Shown here one piece after another: positions 1 through 8,415 of a stretch of 64,000 nucleotides of DNA. The stretch lies in assembly GCF_046267875.1 (NCBI RefSeq), contig NZ_CP176502.1, positions 1,612,001-1,676,000 on the forward strand, written 5' to 3'. The DNA is from Mannheimia glucosida. GTDB lineage: Bacteria; Pseudomonadota; Gammaproteobacteria; Enterobacterales; Pasteurellaceae. The notes under the pieces are model-generated. The model did no database searches and had not been told where the DNA came from. It saw only the letters and a program-made list of their open reading frames with translations. The position numbers were made by a program, and so were the translations under genes. How positions within the stretch are numbered: position 1 is the stretch's first letter; the number at the start of each line of letters is the position of its first letter.

Positions 1-810
1 GATTTACACGCCCACAGTACTGCCTCTGATGGTGTACTTTCCCCGACTGAATTGGTTCAACGTGCGGTGGAGCAAGGGGTAACAATGTTAGCTTTAACCG
101 ATCACGATACGATTTCGGGCATTAGAGAGGCGAAAAATTTTGCCCAAAATCAACCGCTTGAGTTTATCTCTGGGGTGGAAATCTCAATTTTATGGCAAGA
201 GAAAAGCATTCATCTTGCAGCGTTGAATATTGATGAAAACAACGAGGAATTGGTGAGGTTTTTGGATAACCAAGCCCAATTAAGGGAAGCACGAGCGGTC
301 GAAATTGGCGAAAAATTAGCAAAAGTCGGGATTGCGAATGCCTATGAGGGGGCAAAAGCGTTGGCAACAGGGGAGGTAACTCGAGCACATTATGGGCGTT
401 TTTTGTATGAAAAAGGCTATGTACGTAATATTGAACACGCCTTTAAACGTTATTTGGGAATGGGAAAACCTGCCTATGTGAAACCGAGATGGAGCAGTTT
501 AGAAGAAGCGGTGAATGTCACCCACATCGCAGGCGGTGTAATTTCGATTGCTCACCCATTACGCTATAAAATGACTGCTCGTTGGGTTCGCCGTTTAATT
601 GCAGATTTCAAGCAAGCCGGAGGCGATGGCATTGAAGTATCAGGCTGCGGACAAACACCCGACCAACGGCAATTACTTACCCGTTGGGCAAAAGAGTTTG
701 ATTTATATGGCTCGGTTGGTTCTGATTTCCACTATCCAACCGGCTGGATTGAGCTCGGTAAAAGTTTGGAATTACCCAAAGAATGTAAACCGATTTGGAC
801 GTTATTCTAG
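1..810 (+). CDS. rnm: RNase AM / PHP-domain phosphoesterase, 5' truncated
   Basis: The reading frame is open from base 1, so the N-terminus lies outside the window. The visible fragment begins with the PHP metal-binding motif DLHAHSTASDG and continues with LTDHDT, an AHP motif near two thirds of its length and the C-terminal SDFH motif. These are the metal ligands of the PHP family to which E. coli YciV/TrpH (RNase AM, a 5'-3' exonuclease trimming RNA 5' ends) belongs. Length and motif order fit RNase AM, with only a few residues missing. A strong terminator follows immediately. The family is certain; the RNase AM assignment is by overall resemblance. Confidence 0.88.
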   Translation, partial: DLHAHSTASDGVLSPTELVQRAVEQGVTMLALTDHDTISGIREAKNFAQNQPLEFISGVEISILWQEKSIHLAALNIDENNEELVRFLDNQAQLREARAVEIGEKLAKVGIANAYEGAKALATGEVTRAHYGRFLYEKGYVRNIEHAFKRYLGMGKPAYVKPRWSSLEEAVNVTHIAGGVISIAHPLRYKMTARWVRRLIADFKQAGGDGIEVSGCGQTPDQRQLLTRWAKEFDLYGSVGSDFHYPTGWIELGKSLELPKECKPIWTLF

Positions 811-814
811 TGTT

Positions 815-848
815 ATCGGGGCAAATAATTTTCCCCGATTTTTTTATT
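815..848. terminator. Terminator shared by rnm and the efe operon
   Basis: A GC-rich stem ATCGGGG/CCCCGAT with a loop of about 11 bases is followed by a T run on the + strand. It lies in the 33 bases between the converging ends of rnm and the leftward operon, so it can serve both. Confidence 0.85.
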
Positions 849-1464
849 TTACTTTAACTTGATTAAAGTCTGCCATTACTACACCTAGTTCGGAAACCAG
901 CTCACTGATTTTTGCCATATCCGGCTTTTCAGCGTTCAGATTAATTCGCATTAAACCGAGAATACGTTCAAATTTGCCATAATGGGGAAGACTGATTTCC
1001 CGTACTGCTTTTTCCTGTTTTACCCAATTCTTGCCAAACTGATAAGCCGCCCATTTGATTTTGGCGATCTCTTGAGTCGGCACGGTTTGAGCAAGCTCTA
1101 CATAAAGCGGTGTCATTTTTGCCACAAAATCCTGATGTTTTTTGGCATAACCGCTAGGGTTTTGTTCTTTTTCAAACGCATAGAGTTTTTTAGAAAGGCT
1201 CTCTAAGTTTTCAGCATTGGGTGTTTCAATCGCTTTTTTCAGAGCGGTCTGTACTTCAACTCCGGCGAGGGAATCGTGCTGGGTAATCTGCTCAAAATCG
1301 TGCTGTAAAGCGGTCAAATTTTGGCTGGATTTTGCAAAATCCCCTTTTTTACTCTCTGCCATTGCATCGGAAAGCTGAACAAATAAGGGGCTGACATTCA
1401 CTTTGGCAAGCAATAACGTACTCGAAAAGAGTAACGGAATCAGCACTAAGGTTTTTAATTTCAT
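844..1464 (-). CDS. Periplasmic protein resembling the N-terminal domain of FTR1 iron permeases
   Basis: A 206-residue protein with a Sec signal peptide (about residues 1-20) and no membrane segment afterwards. It is the last gene of a leftward operon behind an EfeB-type peroxidase and an EfeO-type M75 protein. The second half (AAYQFGKNWVKQEKAVREIS, then HYGKFERILGLMR) recalls the helical periplasmic domain that precedes the membrane part in many bacterial FTR1/EfeU permeases. No permease follows: the frame ends cleanly at a terminator next to rnm. It is either a separate accessory protein or what is left of an FTR1 permease. The domain call is my inference from sequence pattern and position. 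Confidence 0.55.
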   Translation of the reverse strand: MKLKTLVLIPLLFSSTLLLAKVNVSPLFVQLSDAMAESKKGDFAKSSQNLTALQHDFEQITQHDSLAGVEVQTALKKAIETPNAENLESLSKKLYAFEKEQNPSGYAKKHQDFVAKMTPLYVELAQTVPTQEIAKIKWAAYQFGKNWVKQEKAVREISLPHYGKFERILGLMRINLNAEKPDMAKISELVSELGVVMADFNQVKVK

Positions 1465-1483
1465 TCTATTTTCCTTTTCTTCC

Positions 1484-2677
1484 TTAAATTAAATCAAACA
1501 AGGCTTTGCCAAGGTAGTCATTTTCATCTTTTACACCGGCAAAACAGGCAAATAAACCACTGCCGATATGAGTGATGTATTCATTCATTTTATCTACATT
1601 GCCAAGAGCATTTTGGATTTTGATAAATTGCTCCGGACTTTGTTGGAAAGAGACAAACAACAACCCTGAGTCAAATTGTCCTTTATCATCAATACCGCTG
1701 GAATAGGAAAATGAACGGCGTAGGATCTTCAGCCCCGTTTTATTGGCAATATGAGCGTGTGAAACTTCCGGAATTACTGCATTGCCTTTTTCGTCTTTTT
1801 TGGCTAAATCTAATTTATCAAATTCGTGCTGATGCCCGATACCGGCTCCGGAATCACGGTGACGACCAAAGGTTTCTTCTTGGGATTGCAGATGGGTGCG
1901 ATCCCAAGTTTCCAAGAACATTTTAACACGGCGAACGGCTAAGTAAGAACCGCCTTTCAGCCAGCCGTCTTGCTGCACCCATACGGTGTTTTCCTGATCT
2001 TTTAAACTTTCTGCGTTGGCAGTACCGTCTTTAAAAGCGAATAAGTTACGAGGCGTGTCTTGATTCGCAAAGGAGTTAAACCCCATTTGCGACCATTTCA
2101 TTTTGATTTCACCACGGGCAACACGCACCAAATTACGTACAGCGTGGAAAGCCACTTGTGGATCGTCTGCACAGGCTTGAATGCAAATATCGCCACCGGT
2201 GTATTCTGCTTGTAGTTGATCACGAGGAAAATGTGGTAAATCTTTTAGTGCTTCCGGCTTATGTTTTTCAATGCCGAGTTTTGTAAAGAAATTGGCACTG
2301 ACGCCAAAAGTAAGAGTGAGATTTTGTGCCGAAAGGCTATCTGCCTCACCGGTATCTGCCGGTGGAACATAAGCATTGGCACTATAAGGCTTCACATTTT
2401 TGCCAAGCGTAAGGTTACGGCTATATTCCGTCCAGTTTTTAAACAGAGTTTTTACTTTGGCGATGTCGGTGGTGTCTAAATCCAATACTAAAAAGTAGAT
2501 GTGTTTTTGTGCCGGCGTGGTAATGCCGGCTTGATGTTTGCCGTAAAAATCATATTGATTCGGCTGTTGCGGTAATGGGCGTGATTCTAAACCAAAAGCA
2601 GGAGCAGACAATAAGCCTGCTCCTACCAATGCGGTATGTTTTAAAAAATCACGGCGAGAAGTGGTTTCTGCCATCAT
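1484..2677 (-). CDS. efeB: EfeB-type deferrochelatase / Dyp peroxidase, Tat-exported
   Basis: A 397-residue haem peroxidase of the Dyp family. Residues 7-13 (SRRDFLK) form a textbook twin-arginine motif followed by a hydrophobic stretch, so the folded, haem-loaded enzyme should be exported to the periplasm. The FKDGTAN motif (catalytic Asp, near residue 220) and the SHAHIA...RRSFSYSSG segment (proximal haem His and distal Arg region) match EfeB. In the EfeUOB system EfeB acts with EfeO in ferrous iron uptake and has also been proposed to release iron from haem. The gene lies 10 bases downstream of the EfeO-like gene, clearly in one operon. Confidence 0.93.
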   Translation of the reverse strand: MMAETTSRRDFLKHTALVGAGLLSAPAFGLESRPLPQQPNQYDFYGKHQAGITTPAQKHIYFLVLDLDTTDIAKVKTLFKNWTEYSRNLTLGKNVKPYSANAYVPPADTGEADSLSAQNLTLTFGVSANFFTKLGIEKHKPEALKDLPHFPRDQLQAEYTGGDICIQACADDPQVAFHAVRNLVRVARGEIKMKWSQMGFNSFANQDTPRNLFAFKDGTANAESLKDQENTVWVQQDGWLKGGSYLAVRRVKMFLETWDRTHLQSQEETFGRHRDSGAGIGHQHEFDKLDLAKKDEKGNAVIPEVSHAHIANKTGLKILRRSFSYSSGIDDKGQFDSGLLFVSFQQSPEQFIKIQNALGNVDKMNEYITHIGSGLFACFAGVKDENDYLGKALFDLI

Positions 2678-2687
2678 TTTTACTCCA

Positions 2688-3503
2688 TTATTTATTTAAA
2701 AGTACGCCAAGTTGAGCTAACGGCTCGCCTAATTGATTGACGGCTTCAGCTAACGCTTTAATATCGGCTTTTGAGAGCGTATCGTAGCCAACATAATCAT
2801 AGCCACCTGTTTTGGATTTATTATGTTTTTCCAACAAAGCATTTACTGTAGCAAAACGAGAGGCAATCTCTGCTGAGAGTTTCGCATCAACTTGTTCTAA
2901 TTGTGGTTTGAAAATCTGATAGATTTTTTCTGCCCCTTCAATATTGGCTTTAAAATCGTAAAGGTCCGTTTTAGAGAAAATTTCTTCTTCACCGGTTACT
3001 TTAGTGGTAGAAACTTCGTTTAATAAATCTACCGCACCAGTAATCATCAGCTCAGGGGTAACTTCTGCAGTGGGAATTTTCGCACGCAGCTCTTTCACAT
3101 CTTTTAATAATTGTTCTGCCGTTGCTTTTGTGCCTTTAGTGGTGTTTTTCTGCCACAATACTTTCTCGATTTTATGGAAACCCGACCAATCTTTCTCGGT
3201 TTTACCTTCTTCGGCTAAATCTGCCAGACGGGCATCAATACGAGGGTCTAAATCGCCAAAACTTTCTGCAATCGGTTCAGAACGTTCAAAATACATTCTT
3301 GCAAGCGGGTAAATTTTCTTCGCTTTTTGCACATCGCCTTTGTTTAAGTAGCCGACAAATTTTTCCGTATCGGTAACCAGTTGGTCAATCTGTTCCACCA
3401 CAAATTGTTTATAAGCCTCGGTTTCCTTAGTTAAGTCTAAAGCTGCCGCTTGAGTAGCCACAAAAAAGCCAGAAAGTGCAAAAGCAAGTTTGGTTAAACG
3501 CAT
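2688..3503 (-). CDS. efeO: EfeO/EfeM-like periplasmic iron-binding M75 (imelysin) protein
   Basis: 271 residues with a Sec signal peptide (about residues 1-22, cleavage after ATQAAA). The M75 signature HxxE is present as GFHKIEKVLW (His110, Glu113). E. coli EfeO is about 100 residues longer because of an N-terminal cupredoxin domain; this protein starts directly with the M75 domain, the shorter EfeM-type form. In the EfeUOB system this domain binds iron or copper and delivers it to the inner-membrane permease. It is the first gene of the operon; a palindromic Fur-like site and a perfect CRP site lie just upstream. Confidence 0.9.
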   Translation of the reverse strand: MRLTKLAFALSGFFVATQAAALDLTKETEAYKQFVVEQIDQLVTDTEKFVGYLNKGDVQKAKKIYPLARMYFERSEPIAESFGDLDPRIDARLADLAEEGKTEKDWSGFHKIEKVLWQKNTTKGTKATAEQLLKDVKELRAKIPTAEVTPELMITGAVDLLNEVSTTKVTGEEEIFSKTDLYDFKANIEGAEKIYQIFKPQLEQVDAKLSAEIASRFATVNALLEKHNKSKTGGYDYVGYDTLSKADIKALAEAVNQLGEPLAQLGVLLNK

Positions 3504-3547
3504 AGAAATTTCCTTTTAATAAAAACAGTTCGGTTATCATATCCTTA

Positions 3548-3564
3548 TTGCGAATTATTCGCAA
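3548..3564. promoter_or_regulatory. Palindromic Fur-like operator upstream of efeO
   Basis: TTGCGAATTATTCGCAA is a perfect 8-1-8 palindrome 45 bases upstream of efeO. Its central 7-1-7 core agrees with the Fur model TGATAATnATTATCA at 10 of 14 positions. The iron-uptake function of the operon makes Fur the natural candidate, but this is inference. Confidence 0.5.
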
Positions 3565-3580
3565 AAAATAATGCTAATTT

Positions 3581-3596
3581 TGTGACGTAAATCACA
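3581..3596. promoter_or_regulatory. CRP site between efeO and uvrB
   Basis: TGTGACGTAAATCACA is an exact match to TGTGA-N6-TCACA. Its centre is about 85 bases from both the efeO and the uvrB start codons. Control of the efe operon is the more likely role. Confidence 0.65.
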
Positions 3597-3675
3597 TTTT
3601 GTTTTGCAAATTATTGCTAAAAATAGACCGCTTGCTTGTGCTAAAATAAACCGATTTTTTAAGACAGGATTTTCT

Positions 3676-5694
3676 ATGAGCAAGCAAGGCAAACCCTTTA
3701 TTCTCCATTCCCCGTTCAAACCCTCAGGCGACCAACCAAATGCGATTGCTAAACTGACCGAAGGTTTAAATGACGGCTTGGCACATCAAACCTTACTTGG
3801 CGTAACCGGCTCGGGTAAAACCTTTACCATTGCGAATGTGATTGCAGGGTTGAATAGACCTGCGATGATTCTTGCCCCGAATAAAACCCTTGCCGCCCAG
3901 CTTTATGCCGAGATGAAAGCGTTTTTTCCGGAAAATGCGGTGGAGTATTTTGTCTCTTACTACGACTACTACCAGCCCGAAGCCTATGTGCCGGCAAGCG
4001 ATACCTTTATCGAGAAAGATGCCTCTATCAATGAGCAAATCGAGCAGATGCGACTTTCGGCAACCAAATCCTTTTTGGAACGCCGAGATACGATTGTAGT
4101 GGCGTCCGTTTCTGCTATTTACGGCTTGGGTGATGTGGACGCTTATATGCAGATGATGTTGCATTTGCAAGTGGGGGCGATGATTGGGCAGCGTGAAATT
4201 CTCTCTCGCCTTGCCGAATTGCAATACACTCGCAACGATCAGGCATTTCAGCGTTCGACTTTTCGAGTGCGGGGCGATGTGATTGATATTTACCCTGCCG
4301 AAAGCGATGAAGTAGCATTAAGGGTAGAGCTGTTTGACGATGAAATCGAAAATCTGTCGCTATTTGATCCGCTTACAGGGCATAGCTTGGGCAAAGTGCC
4401 ACGCTATACCATTTACCCGAAAACCCACTATGTGACCCCTCGGGAGCGGATTTTGGAGGCAATCGAGCAAATTAAGGTCGAGCTTGCCGAGCGCCGCACC
4501 TATTTCATCAAAGAGAATAAATTGCTGGAAGAGCAGCGGATCGCCCAACGCACCCAGTTTGATATTGAGATGATGAATGAGCTGGGCTACTGTTCGGGCA
4601 TTGAAAACTACTCCCGCTATCTCTCGGGCAGAAAAGAGGGCGAAGCTCCGCCGACCCTGTTTGATTATATGCCGGCGGACGGTATTTTGGTGATTGATGA
4701 AAGCCACGTTACCGTGCCACAAATCGGCGGAATGTATCGAGGCGACCGAGCCAGAAAAGAGACCTTGGTGCAATATGGTTTCCGCCTGCCGTCTGCATTG
4801 GATAACCGCCCATTGAGATTTGAAGAGTTTGAACGCCTTTCACCGCAGACGATTTACGTTTCTGCCACACCGGGAGCTTATGAATTGGAGAAAAATCCGG
4901 ATGTGGTGGATCAAGTGGTTCGCCCAACCGGCTTGCTCGACCCGATTATCGAAGTTCGCCCTGTTGCCACGCAGGTGGACGATTTGCTGTCTGAAATCCA
5001 CAAGCGAGTAGCGGTGGACGAACGAGTGCTGGTGACAACACTCACCAAAAAAATGGCGGAAGATCTCACCGATTATTTGGACGAACACGGCGTGCGAGTT
5101 CGCTATCTGCATAGCGACATTGACACGGTGGAACGGGTGGAAATTATACACGATTTACGCATGGGAATGTTTGACGTACTGGTCGGGATCAACTTATTGC
5201 GTGAGGGCTTGGATATGCCCGAAGTCTCGCTGGTGGCAATTCTTGATGCCGATAAAGAGGGCTTTTTGCGTTCCGAACGCTCGTTAATTCAGACCATCGG
5301 ACGTGCCGCCCGAAACCTCAACGGCAAAGCGATTTTATACGGCGACCGCATTACCAACTCAATGCAAAAAGCAATTACTGAGACCGAACGCCGCCGTGAA
5401 AAGCAGATGAAATACAACGAAGAACACGGCATCACGCCACAAGCGTTGAACAAAAAAGTCGGCGAATTGCTCGACATCGGGCAAAGCGACAAGCCAAAAC
5501 GGGGCAAACAAGCGGTCAAAAAAGCCGAAAATTCTGCAAGCGACTACAAGCCGAAATCCCGCAAAGAGTTGGAAAAAGAGCTTAAACTGCTTGAACAACA
5601 AATGCGTGATTTTGCGAAAGACTTAGAATTTGAAAAAGCGGCTGCGGTAAGGGATAAAATCGAGCAGTTGAAGGCGTATTTGTTGGAGGTTTAA
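3676..5694 (+). CDS. uvrB: Excinuclease ABC subunit B
   Basis: The DNA-damage-loading helicase of nucleotide excision repair, working with UvrA and UvrC in the cytoplasm. Visible are the Walker A motif GVTGSGKT, the beta-hairpin region SYYDYYQPEAYVP, the VIDESH motif, the helicase motifs RSERSLIQTIGRAARN and a C-terminal UVR domain (KELEKELKLLEQQMRDF...). I start at 3676 (MSKQGKPFIL) rather than at an in-frame upstream codon at 3604, because this aligns with E. coli UvrB and gives the family length (672 residues against 673). An uptake word lies in the upstream region and another inside the gene near 5510. Confidence 0.98.
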   Translation: MSKQGKPFILHSPFKPSGDQPNAIAKLTEGLNDGLAHQTLLGVTGSGKTFTIANVIAGLNRPAMILAPNKTLAAQLYAEMKAFFPENAVEYFVSYYDYYQPEAYVPASDTFIEKDASINEQIEQMRLSATKSFLERRDTIVVASVSAIYGLGDVDAYMQMMLHLQVGAMIGQREILSRLAELQYTRNDQAFQRSTFRVRGDVIDIYPAESDEVALRVELFDDEIENLSLFDPLTGHSLGKVPRYTIYPKTHYVTPRERILEAIEQIKVELAERRTYFIKENKLLEEQRIAQRTQFDIEMMNELGYCSGIENYSRYLSGRKEGEAPPTLFDYMPADGILVIDESHVTVPQIGGMYRGDRARKETLVQYGFRLPSALDNRPLRFEEFERLSPQTIYVSATPGAYELEKNPDVVDQVVRPTGLLDPIIEVRPVATQVDDLLSEIHKRVAVDERVLVTTLTKKMAEDLTDYLDEHGVRVRYLHSDIDTVERVEIIHDLRMGMFDVLVGINLLREGLDMPEVSLVAILDADKEGFLRSERSLIQTIGRAARNLNGKAILYGDRITNSMQKAITETERRREKQMKYNEEHGITPQALNKKVGELLDIGQSDKPKRGKQAVKKAENSASDYKPKSRKELEKELKLLEQQMRDFAKDLEFEKAAAVRDKIEQLKAYLLEV

Positions 5695-5696
5695 AT

Positions 5697-6095
5697 ATGA
5701 TTTCTCGTTCATTATTTTCAAAATTAATCTTATTTGCCAAAATTGTTATTTTCTCTCAACTTGTTTTTATGGTGGTTATCTGGATTGCCCACCATATTAT
5801 GCGGGAGTACAGTAATCCGTTTGAACGATTTGGTACCCTGTTCAATAATGTGTTTTTGACTTTTATTATTCCGATGATGGTAAGTAGTGCGGTTATTGTT
5901 TATAAAGGTTATACCCAGAAAAATGAAGATAAAGTGTTTTGGATTTATATGGGGTTCTTTTTAATTTGGATTTTGGGATTTATTTATTTTAAGCCGGCAG
6001 TTTATGATAAATCACTGAAGATTTCAGGTGCAGGATTTGGGGCGATGCTCTCTATTATCATTTGCTCGAAGTTATTGCCTAAGGAAACAAAATGA
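5697..6095 (+). CDS. Small four-helix membrane protein, unknown function
   Basis: A 132-residue protein that I do not recognise. Four hydrophobic segments are clear (roughly residues 8-30, 48-68, 80-100 and 108-126) with a short basic N-terminus, so it should be an inner-membrane protein. It starts two bases after the uvrB stop codon and is probably co-transcribed with it. Its last codon and stop overlap the start of a very short frame (ATGA overlap at 6092). It is more A+T-rich than uvrB. Nothing in its sequence suggests a repair role. Confidence 0.7.
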   Translation: MISRSLFSKLILFAKIVIFSQLVFMVVIWIAHHIMREYSNPFERFGTLFNNVFLTFIIPMMVSSAVIVYKGYTQKNEDKVFWIYMGFFLIWILGFIYFKPAVYDKSLKISGAGFGAMLSIIICSKLLPKETK

Positions 6096-6209
6096 AGAGC
6101 AGCTCTAAGATTCTTGTGAAGAAATCTGTTTTCTCGGAGGAAGAAAATGCTTTTTGATAGCCATATCCACCCTGAGGGGGTTTCAGATCAAGATGATGAC
6201 CGGAAGTAG
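6092..6209 (+). other. Two tiny overlapping frames, possible gene remnant
   Basis: A 21-codon frame starts at 6092 through an ATGA overlap with the upstream membrane-protein gene and ends at 6157. A 20-codon frame starts at 6147 behind a strong ribosome site (CGGAGGAAGAAAATG) and ends at 6209; it begins MLFDSHIHPEG, which looks like the opening of a metal-dependent hydrolase (DxHxH). They could be a decayed gene or leader peptides. I have no evidence that either is expressed. Confidence 0.3.
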
Positions 6210-6328
6210 CCATTATGTTGAATTATTTTGCAAATTTTAGCACTAAGTCGACCGCTTGTTTGGTACGAGCGAAGAAGCTCGCACCATCGTGTAAACAGAT
6301 TTGCAAAAAAGTTACAAAATTCGACCGC

Positions 6329-7417
6329 TTACTTGAGCTTATTGATTGCCCAATCTAATCCCGAATGGAAGTCTTCAGTTAGAGTTGGTCTGAGTTGCTC
6401 CAGTAATTCGATTAATCGGTTTTTGTTTGGGTGAGTGAGGTTGATATGCCCAACCTTTCTGCCGGCTCGGACTTCTTTGCCATACCAATGTAGTTGGCTA
6501 AATGGGAGGCTTAGCCACTGCTTGTTATGTTCAATGCCTATTAAATTAACCATCACGCTTGGGGCAATTTGGTTGAGTGCTGGCGTAGGCAAATCTAATA
6601 ACGCCCGTAAATGTAACTCAAATTGACTAATAGCAAAGCCGAGTTGTGTCCAATGTCCGCTGTTGTGCACTCGAGGGGCAAGCTCGTTGATGAGTAGCTT
6701 GTCGCCCACAACAAAGCATTCCATTGCCATCACGCCGACATACTCTAATTTTTGCATTACCGTAGTGAGCATCTGTTCGGCTTGCTGCTGGTAGAGGGCT
6801 TGGTTCGGTAAATTTACGTCAGAGACGGAGTAACGTAGAATGCCGTTTTGTTGTAAATTGTGAGAAATAGGGTAAAAACGGGTTGAGCCGTCACGGAATC
6901 TCGCCCCTACAATGGAAATTTCTCCATCAAAGGGGATAAATTTTTCGGCAATCACTTCGCCAAATAATTCAGGTGTAATTTGATCAATCGAGTCTTGGGT
7001 TACAATCCATTGCCCACGCCCGTCATACCCACCGGTTCGGCGTTTAACTACCACTTTTTCGCCAATATGCTGAAAAATATCTTGCCATTGTTCGGCATTT
7101 TCTAGCAGTTTCCATTTTGAAGTCGGAAGATTGAGCTCATCAAGTAGCGATTTTTGAGTAAAACGATCGGCTAACTTCCCAAACACATTCAGGTTCACAA
7201 AGTTAGGGTGATTACCGAGTAATTGCGTTAAAGGTGTGTCTGCCCAGCGTTCGATTTCTGCGGTAATAATGCTGTTTGGATCAATCTCAAACACAGGAGC
7301 ATCGAAAGCAAGTGGTTTGACTTCAATATCAAGCGGAGCACCGGCATAGCGTAGCATTCGCCCTAGCTGACCGTTGCCTAATACATAAACAGGTGGGTAG
7401 ATTGCACTTTTTTGCAT
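6329..7417 (-). CDS. purK: 5-(carboxyamino)imidazole ribonucleotide synthase
   Basis: An ATP-grasp enzyme converting AIR, ATP and bicarbonate to N5-CAIR in de novo purine synthesis. The N-terminal VLGNGQLGRMLRYAG dinucleotide-like loop, the central EKVVVKRRTGGYDGRGQ segment (ATP grasp) and the NELAPRVHNSGHWT motif (metal and substrate binding) are diagnostic. 362 residues is normal. It is the last gene of a leftward operon behind an asparaginase gene and purE, so a PurR box in front of purE probably controls all three. Confidence 0.96.
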   Translation of the reverse strand: MQKSAIYPPVYVLGNGQLGRMLRYAGAPLDIEVKPLAFDAPVFEIDPNSIITAEIERWADTPLTQLLGNHPNFVNLNVFGKLADRFTQKSLLDELNLPTSKWKLLENAEQWQDIFQHIGEKVVVKRRTGGYDGRGQWIVTQDSIDQITPELFGEVIAEKFIPFDGEISIVGARFRDGSTRFYPISHNLQQNGILRYSVSDVNLPNQALYQQQAEQMLTTVMQKLEYVGVMAMECFVVGDKLLINELAPRVHNSGHWTQLGFAISQFELHLRALLDLPTPALNQIAPSVMVNLIGIEHNKQWLSLPFSQLHWYGKEVRAGRKVGHINLTHPNKNRLIELLEQLRPTLTEDFHSGLDWAINKLK

Positions 7418-7435
7418 TGTGATATTCTCAATGAG

Positions 7436-8401
7436 TTAGAAATAGTCTGATAGTGGTTTGTTTAAGGTTTGGTTGAGCAAAACCATAAGTTTAATGCGAG
7501 CTTTTTGCCCGCTTAGTCCTTTGGTAAAAATGATGCCTTGTTGTTTTAGCTGTTTTCCGCCGCCTAAATAATCATAGACATCTTGGGTAATGCCGTTGAA
7601 TGCTCGGGAGACAATCACAATCGGAATATCAGCATTTACTAGAGCTTTAATCCCCTCAAGGCAGCTTGGTGGTAAATTACCTGCACCTAATGCTTCAATT
7701 ACCACCCCATCGCAGTTGCTTTTCGCTAATTGTTCCAACAGAAAACTATCCATTCCAGCATAGGCTTTCAGTAGTTGCACGTTAGTTTTGGTTAATTGCT
7801 GAATCGGGAAGCGTTCGTAAGCGGTCAATTTTTGGAAAAAAATAACCGATTCTTTCGTCACTAAGCCACAAGGCCCAAAGGTTGGGGTTTGGAATGTTGC
7901 CACATTAGTGGTGTGGGTTTTGGTCACAAATTTAGCATTGTGGATTTCATCATTCATCACCACTAATACGCCTTTATCTCGGCTTTCTTCATTTAATGCC
8001 ACTAAAATCGCACTTTGTAGATTGATTAAGCCATCAGCACCAAGTTCATTACTGGAACGCATCGCTCCTGTAATTGCCACAGGTATATTTACGTTGAGGG
8101 CTAAATCCAGAAAATAGGAAGTTTCTTCTAATGTATCTGTGCCGTGGGTGATCACTACGCCATCGACACTTTCCTCATTCACTGCCTTTTCAATCCGTAT
8201 TTTTAACTGTTGCCAATGTTCAATATTGATATGCGGAGAAGGAATATTAAATAACGATTCTTGCACCAATTTTGCCGGGTGGTTTAAACGTTCTAAGGCT
8301 GCTAAGAGGGGGTTTTCGGTGGAAGGGGAGACTTTGCCGTCTTCCCCTTCTTTCATTGAAATAGTGCCACCGGTGTGGAGAATTAATAATTTTTTAGACA
8401 T
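7436..8401 (-). CDS. ansA: Cytoplasmic (type I) L-asparaginase
   Basis: 321 residues, no signal peptide. It carries both asparaginase signatures: LHTGGTIS near the N-terminus (first catalytic Thr) and THGTDTLEET near residue 86 (second catalytic Thr with Asp). Type I enzymes hydrolyse asparagine to aspartate and ammonia in the cytosol. The gene sits between purE and purK with gaps of 14 and 18 bases, so it is part of the purine operon. Aspartate is consumed in purine synthesis (SAICAR and adenylosuccinate steps), which may explain the arrangement. Confidence 0.93.
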   Translation of the reverse strand: MSKKLLILHTGGTISMKEGEDGKVSPSTENPLLAALERLNHPAKLVQESLFNIPSPHINIEHWQQLKIRIEKAVNEESVDGVVITHGTDTLEETSYFLDLALNVNIPVAITGAMRSSNELGADGLINLQSAILVALNEESRDKGVLVVMNDEIHNAKFVTKTHTTNVATFQTPTFGPCGLVTKESVIFFQKLTAYERFPIQQLTKTNVQLLKAYAGMDSFLLEQLAKSNCDGVVIEALGAGNLPPSCLEGIKALVNADIPIVIVSRAFNGITQDVYDYLGGGKQLKQQGIIFTKGLSGQKARIKLMVLLNQTLNKPLSDYF

Positions 8402-8415
8402 CTTTTATACAGTAG

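Noticed and set aside
3793..4224. Long antisense frames inside uvrB (also 4360-4773 and others)
   Set aside because: Shadow frames created by the codon pattern of uvrB, without ribosome sites.
6228..6434. A 68-codon open frame on the + strand overlapping the end of purK
   Set aside because: It runs antisense into purK, crosses two uptake words and has no ribosome site or recognisable protein.
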